Counted from the stretch's first letter, positions 17,592 through 26,450 are shown. The stretch is 64,000 nucleotides of DNA from Pseudomonas sp. J452 (GCF_024666525.1 NZ_CP088294.1:4712001-4776000); one strand, 5' to 3'. Translations and numbers: made by a program. Notes: generated by a model from the sequence alone, not told the origin.

Positions 17592-17957
17592 ATGAATTAT
17601 CTCAGTTTCTCAATACAAATATTCTTGCTTCTCATCGGCTACATCATTGCAGCCTTCATAACAAAATTTATTATCATGCTTCCTCTCGCAAATGCACTAC
17701 AGGGCGGAATGAAAAGTGTTTATCTTTCCCTGGCAATCTCCATTGCTGTCGCCGGACTTTGCCTTGGAGCCATCTGCACAATAGCAGTAAAGAATATTCC
17801 CCTTTATGGCGCGCTCGGGCTGGCAATATTAGCAACCACGTATAAATTCTTTAGGCCGGATTTTTCTCCGCTCCCGCAAACCTGGTTCTCAACGACCTTA
17901 ATAGTTACCTTTACTTCCATTACGATTGGTTCATATGCAGCCAAGCGGAAAGCCTAA
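17592..17957 (+). CDS. Cassette 1: small membrane protein
   Basis: A 121-residue protein with about four hydrophobic segments (about 5-33, 43-66, 70-86, 100-115) and a basic tail AAKRKA, so an integral inner-membrane protein. No family recognised. The ATG is only 4 bp after the cassette core site and the stop codon lies inside the attC, as is usual for cassette genes. Expression would depend on an upstream promoter. Confidence 0.7.
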   Translation: MNYLSFSIQIFLLLIGYIIAAFITKFIIMLPLANALQGGMKSVYLSLAISIAVAGLCLGAICTIAVKNIPLYGALGLAILATTYKFFRPDFSPLPQTWFSTTLIVTFTSITIGSYAAKRKA

Positions 17958-18028
17958 CAATTGGTTCAAAGCCGTTCGCCCCGCTCACTCGGGACCGGCG
18001 AAGCCGGCCCCTTAACCAAACGTTAGGC
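17952..18028 (+). repeat. attC recombination site of cassette 1
   Basis: 77 bp from GCCTAAC to GTTAGGC. The inner part can fold: GGTTCAA near the left pairs in part with TTAACC near the right, around the palindromic centre GACCGGCGAAGCCGGCC. It recombines as a folded single strand in integron systems. Confidence 0.88.
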
Positions 18029-18052
18029 CATCACCACAATCGAGAAATTATC

Positions 18053-18493
18053 ATGAACGAAAATCCCTACGCGGCCCCACAGTCAGAATTAATTGGCGCT
18101 GACAACTTAAATCGAAATATTGCTTGGGAAATATATTTCTATTCCATGCTAGCACTAACACTAGTAGGAGTCGCCGGACTTTTACCGGTTAATGGATCCG
18201 GGGCGGCAGAATTCATATCTTTAATCCTCGCAACACCTTCATTAACGGGTTTCTTTGGTTATGTTTGCAGTAAAAAAATCTTAACCCGCAAATTCTGGGT
18301 CATTAATTTTTACATTCAAATAATATGGATCGCACTTTATTACTTCGTAACAACAGCTGACCAGTCCGCGGGAATGAACCAGCAAATGTTTATAATAAGC
18401 ACTGCTGTCATGTGGGCATTATCTATTCCCTATTACATTGCGCTTTTTCTATACTCCAATAAAAACTATCCAATTGGGCTTGAAAAAGCCTAA
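18053..18493 (+). CDS. Cassette 2: small membrane protein
   Basis: A 146-residue protein starting MNENPYAAPQSELIG, a leader common in small Pseudomonas/Xanthomonas membrane proteins, followed by about four membrane segments (about 28-45, 52-75, 84-103, 118-140). No functional family recognised. Codon use is A+T-rich compared with core genes. The stop is inside the following attC. Confidence 0.7.
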   Translation: MNENPYAAPQSELIGADNLNRNIAWEIYFYSMLALTLVGVAGLLPVNGSGAAEFISLILATPSLTGFFGYVCSKKILTRKFWVINFYIQIIWIALYYFVTTADQSAGMNQQMFIISTAVMWALSIPYYIALFLYSNKNYPIGLEKA

Positions 18494-18563
18494 CAACTGG
18501 TTCAAATCGCTCGCTCCACTCGCTGGGACCGGCTAAAGCCGGCCCCTTAACCAAACGTTAGGC
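18488..18563 (+). repeat. attC recombination site of cassette 2
   Basis: 76 bp from GCCTAAC to GTTAGGC, closely similar to the attC of cassette 1, with centre GACCGGCTAAAGCCGGCC. Such within-array likeness is typical of chromosomal integrons. Confidence 0.88.
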
Positions 18564-18584
18564 CTCACAAGGACACTTCACCTC

Positions 18585-18995
18585 ATGGCCACATCCCTTG
18601 TAGCAACGTGCACTTGCGGCGGCTTCCGATTCGAATCGGAACGGGAGCCGATCTTCCAGCTCACCTGTCACTGCCTTCACTGCAGGCAAGTGTCCCAAGC
18701 GCCTTCAACGAACTTCGCGTTCTTCAAGTTGGCCGAGTCCGAGGTGAAGGGCAAAACAGTCGTTCACAGCTTCACTACCGACTCCGGAACAAAAACTATT
18801 CGAGAAACCTGCGCAACGTGCGGCGAGATGCTTCTGGACCGAACCGAAGGGTTTCCGCAGATCATAGGCGTCGTTGCGGACAGGATTCAACCGCCGTATG
18901 AATTTCAGGCACGGTGCCATGTCTGGGTTGCAAGCAAGTGCAATGAAGTCGCAGTACCGGAGGGTGTCAAGATGTTCGCAGGGAACATGCACTGA
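18585..18995 (+). CDS. Cassette 3: GFA (glutathione-dependent formaldehyde-activating)-family protein
   Basis: A 136-residue protein with the CENP-V/GFA zinc fold: CTCGGFRFE near the N-terminus, CHCLHCRQVSQAPSTNFAFF in the middle and CATCGEMLLDR. The cysteines provide the two zinc sites of the family. Members bind small thiol adducts; only a few have known catalysis, so a precise reaction cannot be given. AAGGACA lies ahead of the ATG. Confidence 0.85.
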   Translation: MATSLVATCTCGGFRFESEREPIFQLTCHCLHCRQVSQAPSTNFAFFKLAESEVKGKTVVHSFTTDSGTKTIRETCATCGEMLLDRTEGFPQIIGVVADRIQPPYEFQARCHVWVASKCNEVAVPEGVKMFAGNMH

Positions 18996-18996
18996 G

Positions 18997-19073
18997 GCCT
19001 AACCCCTCGGTCAATCGGACGCGCTACGGCAAGCCACCTTGCCTCCGCGCGCCGGTTACCTCGAACGTTAGGC
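18997..19073 (+). repeat. attC recombination site of cassette 3
   Basis: 77 bp from GCCTAAC to GTTAGGC, but with an inner sequence different from the other three attC sites (centre GGACGCGCTACGGC). This cassette may come from another source array. Confidence 0.8.
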
Positions 19074-19084
19074 ACTGACACTAT

Positions 19085-19946
19085 ATGCTCCAGACCTCCG
19101 CACTATATGGTTTCGAACTTACCAGATGCATTTCGGCAGCAGGTCTTGTATTTCAGCCAGTCGAATTCGACCACGCCACCGCGAAAAAATTAGCGCGCAC
19201 CCTTAATGCGCACAAGCTCACTGGAACTGTGTCGGCGCAAAAACTCACAAAAGAAACGCTATTTCAACTTTAAGGCGTGCTGTCATTTATCGAGCATCTT
19301 GATTTGATACTCTGGTATCAGAGCACTGAAAGTGCAGAAGATGCCACTGACAACCCAAGGAGCTACTTTGAATCAAAGTTCACCACGAAGCCACGCAACA
19401 ACGGTGAAGGAGCTGTACTTGGTTCAGACGCAGTCAATCCATGGCGAGACTCACGCCAATTATTTATAGAACTTACCTTGAATCACTTGACTGACGAGAA
19501 ATCCTGCCAGAACACGCGCTTCAAATCCCTACTATTCAAGTGTGTCGAGACATTTAGGCAACGACAACCCTTTCTAGAATTTTCATATTTTCTCTTGACT
19601 TCCGGATTTGAGGCGTTCGCACGGACAACACAGAACGACTATCAGAAAAATGCAGCCGTACCAATAACCAAGACTCTTCAAAGTTACGATTTTACAATCC
19701 ATCAAGACAATCCAAAGTATCTAGCTCGTTCAGTATCAACCTATCTCCACATCCGGAACGCCCTGTTCCACCAAGGTGGCTTTTAGAAAACAGTTAAAAT
19801 AAAAAAATGACACGGTAACTTTGAATTGCTCCGAATATCTATTTAGCCTTTCAATGCTGGTGTCACTTACAATCATGAAGGCTATTGGCTTCGATGACGG
19901 ACATACAAATTGGGACTGCTGGATTGATCGCCAATTACATAAGTAG
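19085..19946 (+). pseudogene. Cassette 4: decayed HEPN-type protein
   Basis: One frame runs from the ATG at 19085 with a TAA at 19271 and a TAG at 19787. After an A-run near 19800 another frame continues LNCSEYLFSLSMLVSLTIMK to a TAG at 19944. Joined together it would be about 285 residues. The segment SVSTYLHIRNALFHQGGF has the R-x4-H pattern of HEPN nucleases and lies in the expected C-terminal helix. HEPN proteins often act in toxin or phage-defence systems. Here the gene appears dead. Confidence 0.6.
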
Positions 19947-19955
19947 AGCGGCGAT

Positions 19956-20032
19956 GCCTAACAACTGGATCAATCCGTTCGCTTCCCTCATTCGGGACCA
20001 GCTAAAGCCGACCCCTTAACCAAACGTTAGGG
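19956..20032 (+). repeat. attC recombination site of cassette 4, atypical right core
   Basis: 77 bp from GCCTAAC to GTTAGGG. The final G departs from the usual pyrimidine of the core site. The array ends here and ICE-like relics follow. Confidence 0.8.
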
Positions 20033-20210
20033 CCGTTTGGAATCGAAGCTTATGTGCGCGAACGACGGCCTCTGGCCGTTTCCGACGAGTTACGACGCGA
20101 AGCAGTTGATCAGTTCAACTTTAGTGAGTAGCTCAACGCCTGCCTCTCGATTCAAAAAGATCTCGGTCCTACATCATCGCAATGACAACATTCCAATGGA
20201 GCGTCAAACC

Positions 20211-20539
20211 ATGTCATTGCAGTGTCCCCGCTGTAACTCACCTCGTGTGACCTCTCGTCATCACGCCATGAAAGTCGGCGCAGCCATCGGCACAGCTGGT
20301 GGTGTTGCCCGCGGTGTCAGGCTGGCCCTGATGGGCGGCCAAGCGGGTGCCATCCTCGGAGCTGTGGTCGCCCAATTGGTATTACGTTGGGCTCCCTCTC
20401 GGGAGCAGTTTTGGGTGGACTGGTAGGCGGGGCTGGCGGCTACTTATTGGGCGCTCGACTCGGTAACCAGCTGGATCACTACGTCCTCACCAACAACCTC
20501 TGCCTCGCCTGCTGGCATCGCGTCAACCTGCCGATCTAA
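20211..20539 (+). pseudogene. Frameshifted CxxC and glycine-zipper protein
   Basis: From the ATG at 20211 the protein starts MSLQCPRCNSPRVTSR with a zinc-type CPRC, then a Gly/Ala-rich hydrophobic stretch. Near 20370 the frame shifts, and the rest (LSGAVLGGLVGGAGGYLLGA, then NNLCLACWHRVNLPI) is read in another frame to a TAA at 20537. The reconstructed protein would be about 110 residues with paired CxxC motifs around a glycine-zipper membrane segment. I know such proteins only as conserved hypotheticals on Pseudomonas mobile DNA. Confidence 0.55.
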
Positions 20540-20621
20540 CGCCCCTCCTCAACTCAGAACTCAATCAGTGCTGCGCCATGCGCAGCGCTTTATGCCGCAA
20601 CTCATCCAAAGGAAAACCCTC

Positions 20622-21263
20622 ATGGCTCACCAAATCGAACGTATGGCCTATGTCGGCGACACTGCCTAGCACGGTCTGGGCAGTCGCCTTTCCCCCAAAC
20701 AACCCATCGACATCTGGCAGCACGAAGCCGGTATGAACTGGCAGATCCAGGAAAGCCCGGCGCACTTCAAGTCGGATGCCGTGGGGCACTTAGGCTCTAC
20801 CCACTCCTTCCCGGAACAGAAGGTGCTCTACCGCTCCGACCCCAAGGCACCGCTGTAGGTGGTCTCCAACCGCTACCAGGTGGTGCAGCCGCGCGAAGTG
20901 CTGTAGTTCTACCGTGACCTCACCGAAGTGTCCGGCTATGAGTTTGAGACTGCCGGGGTACTCAAAGGTGGGCGAAAGTTCTGGGCGCTAGCTCGCACCG
21001 GGCAGAATTCCATGCTGAAGGGCAACGACCAGGTCAACGGCTACCTGCTACTGGCCACCTCCTGCGACGGCACCCTGGCCACCACGGCAACGCTCACCAC
21101 AGTGCGCGTGGCGTGCAACAACACGCTGGTCAACACCAAGGCCAAACGAACGAGTAAGGACGGCATACAGTCGCTACCCTGCCCTTCACCGGATAACTGC
21201 CCCTTGGCTCAAGTCGGTGCCTGCAAACCCTCCGGATGGCTCTGCTCGCAGCCAATCAACTGA
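20622..21263 (+). pseudogene. DUF932 protein relic
   Basis: The frame from the ATG at 20622 begins MAHQIERMAYVGDTA and continues with HGLGSRL, FHSDAVGHLG-like text, VVSNRYQVVQPREVL and GGRKFWALARTGQ, all typical of DUF932. Three in-frame stops interrupt it (after GDTA, after KAPL, after REVL). Beyond KAKRTSKDG the similarity is lost and a stop comes at 21263. DUF932 proteins are common on ICEs, plasmids and phages; their function is unknown. Confidence 0.75.
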
Positions 21264-21502
21264 ATGAAACCCGCCAAGCTGCCGGCATCGACCAACTCGC
21301 TCTGGATGCGGCCGCTCGGCTGGGCTTTGATAATGGCGCCTTCGAGGACAGCGAAGAGGACGACGGCGCTGTAGTCGAGGAGTTCTACCCAGCCGAAGAC
21401 AGTGGCTCCCTCAAAACCGAGTCCACACCCGTTGAACGAACCTCGTTGGCTGAACGCCTAGAGGCGCAGATCGCCCAACTCCCAGCAAGCCAGCCGTCAT
21501 GA
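21236..21502 (+). CDS. Acidic hypothetical protein, possibly a relic
   Basis: An 88-residue frame rich in Asp and Glu (EDSEEDDGAVVEEFYPAED). It overlaps the degenerate end of the DUF932 relic and could be the leftover 3' part of that or a neighbouring mobile-element gene. Its stop overlaps the ATG of a small hydrophobic frame. No family recognised. Confidence 0.4.
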   Translation: MALLAANQLNETRQAAGIDQLALDAAARLGFDNGAFEDSEEDDGAVVEEFYPAEDSGSLKTESTPVERTSLAERLEAQIAQLPASQPS

Positions 21503-21594
21503 GACTGCTGCGCTTTCTGCGCTACCCGTCGCTGCTCTTAGTCGCGCTGTTAACCGGTTTGCACTTTGAGGAAGAGCTCAGCTGGAGCGCTTGA
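21499..21594 (+). CDS. Very small hydrophobic peptide frame
   Basis: 31 residues (starting MRLLRFLRYPSLLLVALLTG) with a single hydrophobic stretch. The ATGA overlap with the preceding stop suggests coupling in an ancestral operon. Surrounded by relics, so it may not be expressed. Confidence 0.3.
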   Translation: MRLLRFLRYPSLLLVALLTGLHFEEELSWSA

Positions 21595-21642
21595 ACCCTA
21601 CCCAGTCAGGGCTGGTCGTGTACCCGCCCTAAGGAGTCGTCT

Positions 21643-21966
21643 ATGTCCAGTCGCTGTTTAGTCTGCAACTCCTCGGCGATGATCTCCAAGGATGCCACCA
21701 AGGCCATCGCCCTGCTTATCTGCACGCTGAATGGCTTTGTCCAGGCAGCACAACAAGCTCGTGCGCAGGGGCAAAAAAGGTGCTGAGGAACGCCATAACC
21801 CCATGGAGTACGCATTCAGTTTAATGATCGATGGCGTAGCTGGTGCGGTGACCAGTTGACGGAACAGCCAAGCGTTCATCCACGATGTCCAGCGCTACCA
21901 GTTCATGGAGTACGACTGCTTGTGCCTGCGTTGCAGGGCCAAGTTCGATGAGCTGGCGGATCCGTA
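21643..21966 (+). pseudogene. Second decayed CxxC protein
   Basis: AAGGAG stands 8 bp before the ATG at 21643, followed by MSSRCLVCNSSAMISKDATK. The frame stops at 21786, and a shifted frame carries PMEYAFSLMIDGVAGAV, a stop, then YDCLCLRCRAKFDELADP. The paired CxxC motifs around a hydrophobic centre recall the relic at 20211, so both probably descend from the same type of mobile-element gene. Confidence 0.45.
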
Positions 21967-22013
21967 GAAGAACCTAACGCCGATCTTCAGCCCAGCATCG
22001 ACAGATTTTAAAC

Positions 22014-22040
22014 AAAATGGCGACCGCGGCCGCCATTTTT
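22014..22040 (-). terminator. Probable terminator of the thiolase operon
   Basis: Arms AAAATGGCG and CGCCATTTT around an 8-base centre, just beyond the stop codon of the leftward thiolase gene. On the minus strand the hairpin is followed by a short T-run. Confidence 0.65.
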
Positions 22041-22058
22041 CATCACTACAGGAGCTGC

Positions 22059-23243
22059 TCAGAGCACCTCGAACAACCCCGCAGCGCCCATGCCACCGCC
22101 GACGCACATGGTGATTACCACGTACTTCACGCCACGGCGCTTACCTTCCAGCAGGGCGTGGCCAACCATGCGTGCGCCGCTCATGCCGTAGGGGTGGCCG
22201 ATGGAGATGGCACCGCCGTTGACGTTGAGCTTGGCCGGATCGATGCCGAGCTTTTGCGCGCTGTACAGCACCTGGCAGGCGAAGGCTTCGTTGAGCTCCC
22301 ACAGGCCGATGTCGTCGACGCTCAGGCCGTGCTGCTTGAGCAGCTTGGGTACGGCGAACACCGGGCCGATGCCCATCTCTTCCGGTGCCAGGCCGGCCAC
22401 GGCGATGCCGCGGTACAGGCCCAGCGGCTGGATGCCGCGCTGGGCGGCCAGGGCGCCGCTCATCAGCACGCTGGCGCTGGCGCCGTCGGACAGCTGGCTG
22501 GCGTTGCCGGCGGTGATGCAGCCGCCTTCGATCACCGGCTTGAGCTTGGTCAGGTCGTCCAGCACGGTCTGCGGGCGGTTGCCTTCGTCGAGGCTGAGGG
22601 TGACTTCTTCGAAGCTGACCGCGCCGGTTTCCTTGTCGACCAGCTTCTTGCGCGCAGTGACCGGGACGATCTCGTTGGCGAACAGGCCGGCAGCCTGGGC
22701 CGCGGCGGTACGCTGCTGCGATTGCAGGGAGTAGGCGTCCTGGGCTTCGCGGCTGATGTTGTAGCGCTTGGCGACGATCTCGGCGGTCTGCAGCATCGGC
22801 ATGTAGGCGTTCTCGGCCATCTTCACCACGGCCGGGTCGTAGTCGGCGGCGGTCCACTTCATGTGGGTGTTCTGCACCAGGCTGATCTGCTCCTGGCCGG
22901 CGCCGACGGTGACGGCCATGCCGTCGACCATGATCTGCTTGGCGGCGATGGAGATGGCCATCAGGCCGGAGGCGCACTGGCGGTCGATGGTCTGCCCGCT
23001 GACCGACAGCGGCAGGCCGGCGGCCAGCAGCGACAGGCGGCCGAGGTTGGTCGAGGCGGTGCCGCCCTGCATGGCGGTACCCATCACCAGGTCTTCGATC
23101 TCGCCCGGCTCGATGCCGGAGCGCTCGACCGCGGCGCGGATGGCGACGGCGGCCATGGACGGCGACTTGAGGTCGTTGAAGGCGCCGCGGAAGGCCTTGG
23201 CGATCGGCGTGCGGGCGGTGGAGACGATGACGGCGTCTTGCAT
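22059..23243 (-). CDS. Acetyl-CoA C-acyltransferase (thiolase)
   Basis: A 394-residue thiolase that either cleaves 3-ketoacyl-CoA or condenses two acyl-CoAs. Acylating Cys in [11 protein letters not shown] (about residue 90), active His in [10 protein letters not shown], second Cys in [16 protein letters not shown], and the NEAF motif are all present. High G+C makes it look like core Pseudomonas DNA. A thioesterase gene lies 29 bp upstream on the same strand, so the two probably form an operon. Whether it belongs to the adjacent lipid locus or is a separate capture is not clear, as an IS5 relic separates them. Confidence 0.93.
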   Translation of the reverse strand: MQDAVIVSTARTPIAKAFRGAFNDLKSPSMAAVAIRAAVERSGIEPGEIEDLVMGTAMQGGTASTNLGRLSLLAAGLPLSVSGQTIDRQCASGLMAISIAAKQIMVDGMAVTVGAGQEQISLVQNTHMKWTAADYDPAVVKMAENAYMPMLQTAEIVAKRYNISREAQDAYSLQSQQRTAAAQAAGLFANEIVPVTARKKLVDKETGAVSFEEVTLSLDEGNRPQTVLDDLTKLKPVIEGGCITAGNASQLSDGASASVLMSGALAAQRGIQPLGLYRGIAVAGLAPEEMGIGPVFAVPKLLKQHGLSVDDIGLWELNEAFACQVLYSAQKLGIDPAKLNVNGGAISIGHPYGMSGARMVGHALLEGKRRGVKYVVITMCVGGGMGAAGLFEVL

Positions 23244-23272
23244 GGTGGAATCCTCTGTTGGGGTTGTTTTAA

Positions 23273-23707
23273 TCAGTCGCGCAGCAGGCGGGCGAGTGCC
23301 TGGCGCAGGGTTTCGGGAATGCTCACCGAGCGATTACTGGCCCGCTCAACGAACACGTGGGCGAAGCGCCCGGCAGCGCAGGCCTGCTCCTCGCCGGCCT
23401 TGAAGATAGCCAGCTCGTACTGCACCCAGCTGTTGCCCAGCGCGCCGACCCGCAAGCCGACCTCGATGCGCTCGGGGAAGGCGATGGAGGTGAAGTAGTC
23501 GCACACCGAGTTGACCACGAAGCCGGCCACCGCGCCGTCGTGTATATCCAGGCCGCCGATCTCCATCAGATAGGTGTTCACCGCGCTGTCGAAGTAATCG
23601 TAGTAGACGACGTTGTTGACTTGGCCATAGAGGTCGTTGTCATACCCGCGCGTGGTGATCGCCTGGAAGTGGATGTAGTCGCTGCGCAGGTGTTCGGGTT
23701 GGCTCAT
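23273..23707 (-). CDS. Hotdog-fold acyl-CoA thioesterase
   Basis: A 144-residue single-hotdog protein of the 4HBT/YbgC type, with the helix motif [21 protein letters not shown]; the Asp and the N-x-x-YY/DYFD pattern are usual for this group. It would hydrolyse acyl-CoA thioesters. It precedes the thiolase gene in the same direction by 29 bp. Its own upstream region has been replaced by an IS5 relic, so the original promoter may be lost. Confidence 0.85.
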   Translation of the reverse strand: MSQPEHLRSDYIHFQAITTRGYDNDLYGQVNNVVYYDYFDSAVNTYLMEIGGLDIHDGAVAGFVVNSVCDYFTSIAFPERIEVGLRVGALGNSWVQYELAIFKAGEEQACAAGRFAHVFVERASNRSVSIPETLRQALARLLRD

Positions 23708-23759
23708 ACTCTGTTCTGGTCTTGTTTGCGCATAACCCTAAGGCCTGGGCGGTGTAGTG

Positions 23760-24311
23760 GTCTAGGCCCGACTCTGCGTCCACGCCGGTGTGGGTCTTCA
23801 TTCCGAAGTAACACTGCTGGCCTATCTTGGTTTGGTGCATCTCAGGATCGCGCTTACCGTCCTTGCTCTTGGTCGAACTCGGTGCATTGATCAGCGTGGC
23901 ATCAAGAATGGTGCCTTGGCGCAGGGGCATCAATTAGCCATCAATTGCGGCCAGGATGCCGGTAGCCAGCTCGTGTTTTTCCAGCAGACGAGGGAAGTTG
24001 AGGATGATGGTTTCGTCGGGGATGCGCTCCAGACTCAACCCTGCGAACAGCCGCAGAATGGTGGTCTCGTATAGAGCATCTTCAATCGCCGGGGCGCTAT
24101 AACCAGACCAGTTCTGCATCAGATGTACCCGCAGCATTGCCATCAGCGGGTAGGACAGCTGACCGCCGTCACCCTTGGGGTAATGCGGTTCGATCAATAG
24201 AATCAAGCCCTTCTACGGCACCAGCCGATCCATCTCGATCAGGAACAGTTCTTTGCGGGTCTGCTTGCGCTTACCAGCGTACTCGGCGCCGACGAAGGTC
24301 ACCTGCTTCAT
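23760..24311 (-). pseudogene. IS5-family transposase relic
   Basis: Leftward frame from an ATG at 24311: MKQVTFVGAEYAGKRKQ, then a TAG near 24214, PHYPKGDGGQLSYPLMAML with the LSLERIPDETIILNF segment, a TAA at 23934, and [20 protein letters not shown] with the Asp of the DDE core. Similarity ends at GVDAESGL near 23762, so the C-terminal half is missing. Two nonsense codons and a 3' truncation make it inactive. It separates the thioesterase promoter side from the LolA-like gene. Confidence 0.8.
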
Positions 24312-24451
24312 CGGAAAACTCGGCGGGTGGCGTCCGGGTATTTGGCCAAAATCAGGGAGTCTTCTTCAGAGTTTCTTGGAATTATCGCCCGCGCCAGGCG
24401 CCCCGACCACGCGGACGGCGGCGCCTCGGTAATGGGCCGTAACGCCGAGCT

Positions 24452-25210
24452 TCAGCGTGCTCGCTCAAGACTTGACTGGGTGAACTCGCTCTGGGAAATT
24501 TGAGTGGTAAAGCGGATGTTGCGCCATTCCAACAGAGTGCTTTTATCCGTTTGATGGTTTTCCATCAGGCTTTGGGTCGGCCGCCAATAGTGCTCGTTAT
24601 ATTGCATGTAGCCGGTATTGCTCAAAGTCTTCAACAGAGAGTTCTTGCGGTCGTAGTAGTCGACCTTGTAAATGCGATACTCCCGCTGATCGAGCCAAAC
24701 CACCTGTTTGGTGTAGCCGGAATAGCTATCCACGGGATAACGCTCGATCACAAAGCATGTCTCGTCGGCGACAGTGGGGCAGGCTTCTTCTGTCACATAG
24801 GCATAACGGTACTTTTCTACTTCCTGGGAGCTGAAATCCTCGAAGGCGAACTCGCTGCCCATAAACGGACCACTTTTGTTTTGAGAGGCGATCCGTTTGA
24901 CCCGCTTCAAGGCCGGCAAGTAAAGCCATTGATCGTCTGCTTCCACGGTGTGCGAGTGGGTCAGCAGGGCGGTGCCACGCACATCCTTGGGCTGGTCGAA
25001 GGCCACGAGGTTCTTGTTACCGTCATTTTCCACTTCCAGAGACTTGATGCGCAGCACCCGGATGCTTTCCTCCCCTTGCTTGTTACGCAGTGTCATGGTC
25101 ATGTCCGCCGTCAGACCGACCCAGCCACTGTCGTGCCGATCCGCCTGGCGGGCAATCTCCAGTCCTTGGTCCTCGGTGCTGCCGGCCCATGCCGTCATGG
25201 AAGCGGCCAT
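24452..25210 (-). CDS. LolA-like periplasmic (outer membrane lipoprotein-sorting type) protein
   Basis: 252 codons from MAASMTAWAG; the mature part begins near STEDQGLEIARQADRHD. The family (LolA_like, 'outer membrane lipoprotein-sorting protein') forms a half-open beta-barrel that carries lipids through the periplasm and is often paired with MMPL/RND transporters, one of which lies upstream in this series. A better start is an ATG at 25244-25242 followed by seven A on the coding strand: with six A it would give a normal signal peptide (MKKSICTFIFGMAASMTAWA). As read, that start is one base out of frame, so secretion may be lost or phase-variable. Confidence 0.8.
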   Translation of the reverse strand: MAASMTAWAGSTEDQGLEIARQADRHDSGWVGLTADMTMTLRNKQGEESIRVLRIKSLEVENDGNKNLVAFDQPKDVRGTALLTHSHTVEADDQWLYLPALKRVKRIASQNKSGPFMGSEFAFEDFSSQEVEKYRYAYVTEEACPTVADETCFVIERYPVDSYSGYTKQVVWLDQREYRIYKVDYYDRKNSLLKTLSNTGYMQYNEHYWRPTQSLMENHQTDKSTLLEWRNIRFTTQISQSEFTQSSLERAR

Positions 25211-25323
25211 CCCGAATATGAAGGTGCAAATGGATTTTTTTCATGGCGATATCATTTCCGTTTCTATTGTTAACTTATCCGAAGTTCAAGAAAAACCTTC
25301 GTGACACCCAGGATGGCAATACA

Positions 25324-26391
25324 TCACCGGAATGGATTGATCATGTATTTACCTTCCGTCATGCACTTCAAATAACCATCAATCGAGGCCGGAACCTGTT
25401 CGAGCGATATCCTTTCCTTTACCGTAATCGCCATGCCCCGATGCAAATCGTTCTGCAGGCACAGGGCTATCTTGGCCATCCGCAGCTTGTTTTGCGCCAT
25501 GGCCCATGGTGTCACCCAAAACCCCGATACCTTTTTGTTTCTGAAAATGATCGAGGACAGATCAATCGGTGGCGCTTCCTCCGACAGCCCACCGTAAATC
25601 AGCAGCTCGCCGCCCTCCGGCATGGCCGCCAGCATTTCGTTGGAGGCGGATCCGGCGAGAGTATCTAGCGCCAGGGTGACCCGATGACGCTGGAACAGGC
25701 TGTTCATCGCATCCTGATAATCGCTCTGGCTGCGGTCTATCACCCACTCCGCACCGAGTTCTCGGAGCAGTCGTGCCTGCTCCGGCCGGTCCACGATATT
25801 GATCAGGGTCATGCCAGCTTTTCTCGCCAGATGAAGCAAGCAACGCCCTAGGGCACTAGCGGCGCCGTTGTTGGCCAGAGCACGCGCCTTGCGAGTACGA
25901 GCCATATCGAGCAGCTTCCAGGCCGAAAGCGGATTGGCCATCAGCATGGCGCCCTGCTCGATATCGAGCCAAGGCAGCAGCGGAATGCACATGTCGGCTT
26001 TAGTGACCATGTACTGCGCCCAGGTGCCGGTATAGCCCTGAGCCGATCCGCACGATACCTTCTGGCCCAGTAGCATCCGCGGCATCACGCCGGATCCGGC
26101 GGCCACCACCGTACCAGCGCCTTCAATACCCGGCACCATCGGCGGCCGATCAACCTTGCCGTAACGCCCCTGCATGTACCAAAAATCGGCGGGCTGAATG
26201 GGCGCCGCTTCGATCTTGATCAGTACTTCACCCGCCTTGGGCCGGGGCACTGGCATCTCCGTCACCACCAGGTTTTTCATAAGATCGGTCTGGTCGCGGG
26301 GGAAGCGAGCACTAGGGTCAAAAAACTCCTTCAACTGCACCACTTTCATGGCTGCAGGGAGCACGTTCGCGGATACGTCGAATAGCCTCAT
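25324..26391 (-). CDS. MDR-family NAD(P)H-dependent oxidoreductase, enoyl-thioester reductase-like
   Basis: A 355-residue medium-chain dehydrogenase/reductase without the structural zinc cysteine cluster. It has a GroES-like N-terminal domain (EVLIKIEAAPIQPADF, PMVPGIEGAGTV) and a Rossmann domain with NNGAASALGRCLLHLA in place of a plain GxGxxG, as seen in MECR/ETR-type 2-enoyl thioester reductases and quinone reductases. AAAGGA stands 6 bp before the ATG, supporting this start. It may reduce an enoyl intermediate of the lipid locus; substrate is inference. Confidence 0.8.
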   Translation of the reverse strand: MRLFDVSANVLPAAMKVVQLKEFFDPSARFPRDQTDLMKNLVVTEMPVPRPKAGEVLIKIEAAPIQPADFWYMQGRYGKVDRPPMVPGIEGAGTVVAAGSGVMPRMLLGQKVSCGSAQGYTGTWAQYMVTKADMCIPLLPWLDIEQGAMLMANPLSAWKLLDMARTRKARALANNGAASALGRCLLHLARKAGMTLINIVDRPEQARLLRELGAEWVIDRSQSDYQDAMNSLFQRHRVTLALDTLAGSASNEMLAAMPEGGELLIYGGLSEEAPPIDLSSIIFRNKKVSGFWVTPWAMAQNKLRMAKIALCLQNDLHRGMAITVKERISLEQVPASIDGYLKCMTEGKYMINPFR

Positions 26392-26450
26392 GTTGCGTCC
26401 TTTACCGGTAACAAACTGCCTCTGGTCTTCCTAAGCGGCCCGAACGGATA

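Larger units (their letters stand above)
17581..20032 (+). mobile_element. Integron gene-cassette array, four cassettes
   Basis: Four segments, each a short gene followed by an attC site of 76-77 bp that starts GCCTAAC and ends GTTAGGC (GTTAGGG in the last). A core site GTTAGGC at 17581-17587 marks the left entry point; no upstream GCCTAAC partner is visible, so it could be attI or a cut attC. No integron integrase gene is found on either strand nearby. The array encodes two small membrane proteins, a GFA-type protein and a broken HEPN-type protein. Its low G+C differs from the neighbours. Confidence 0.85.
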
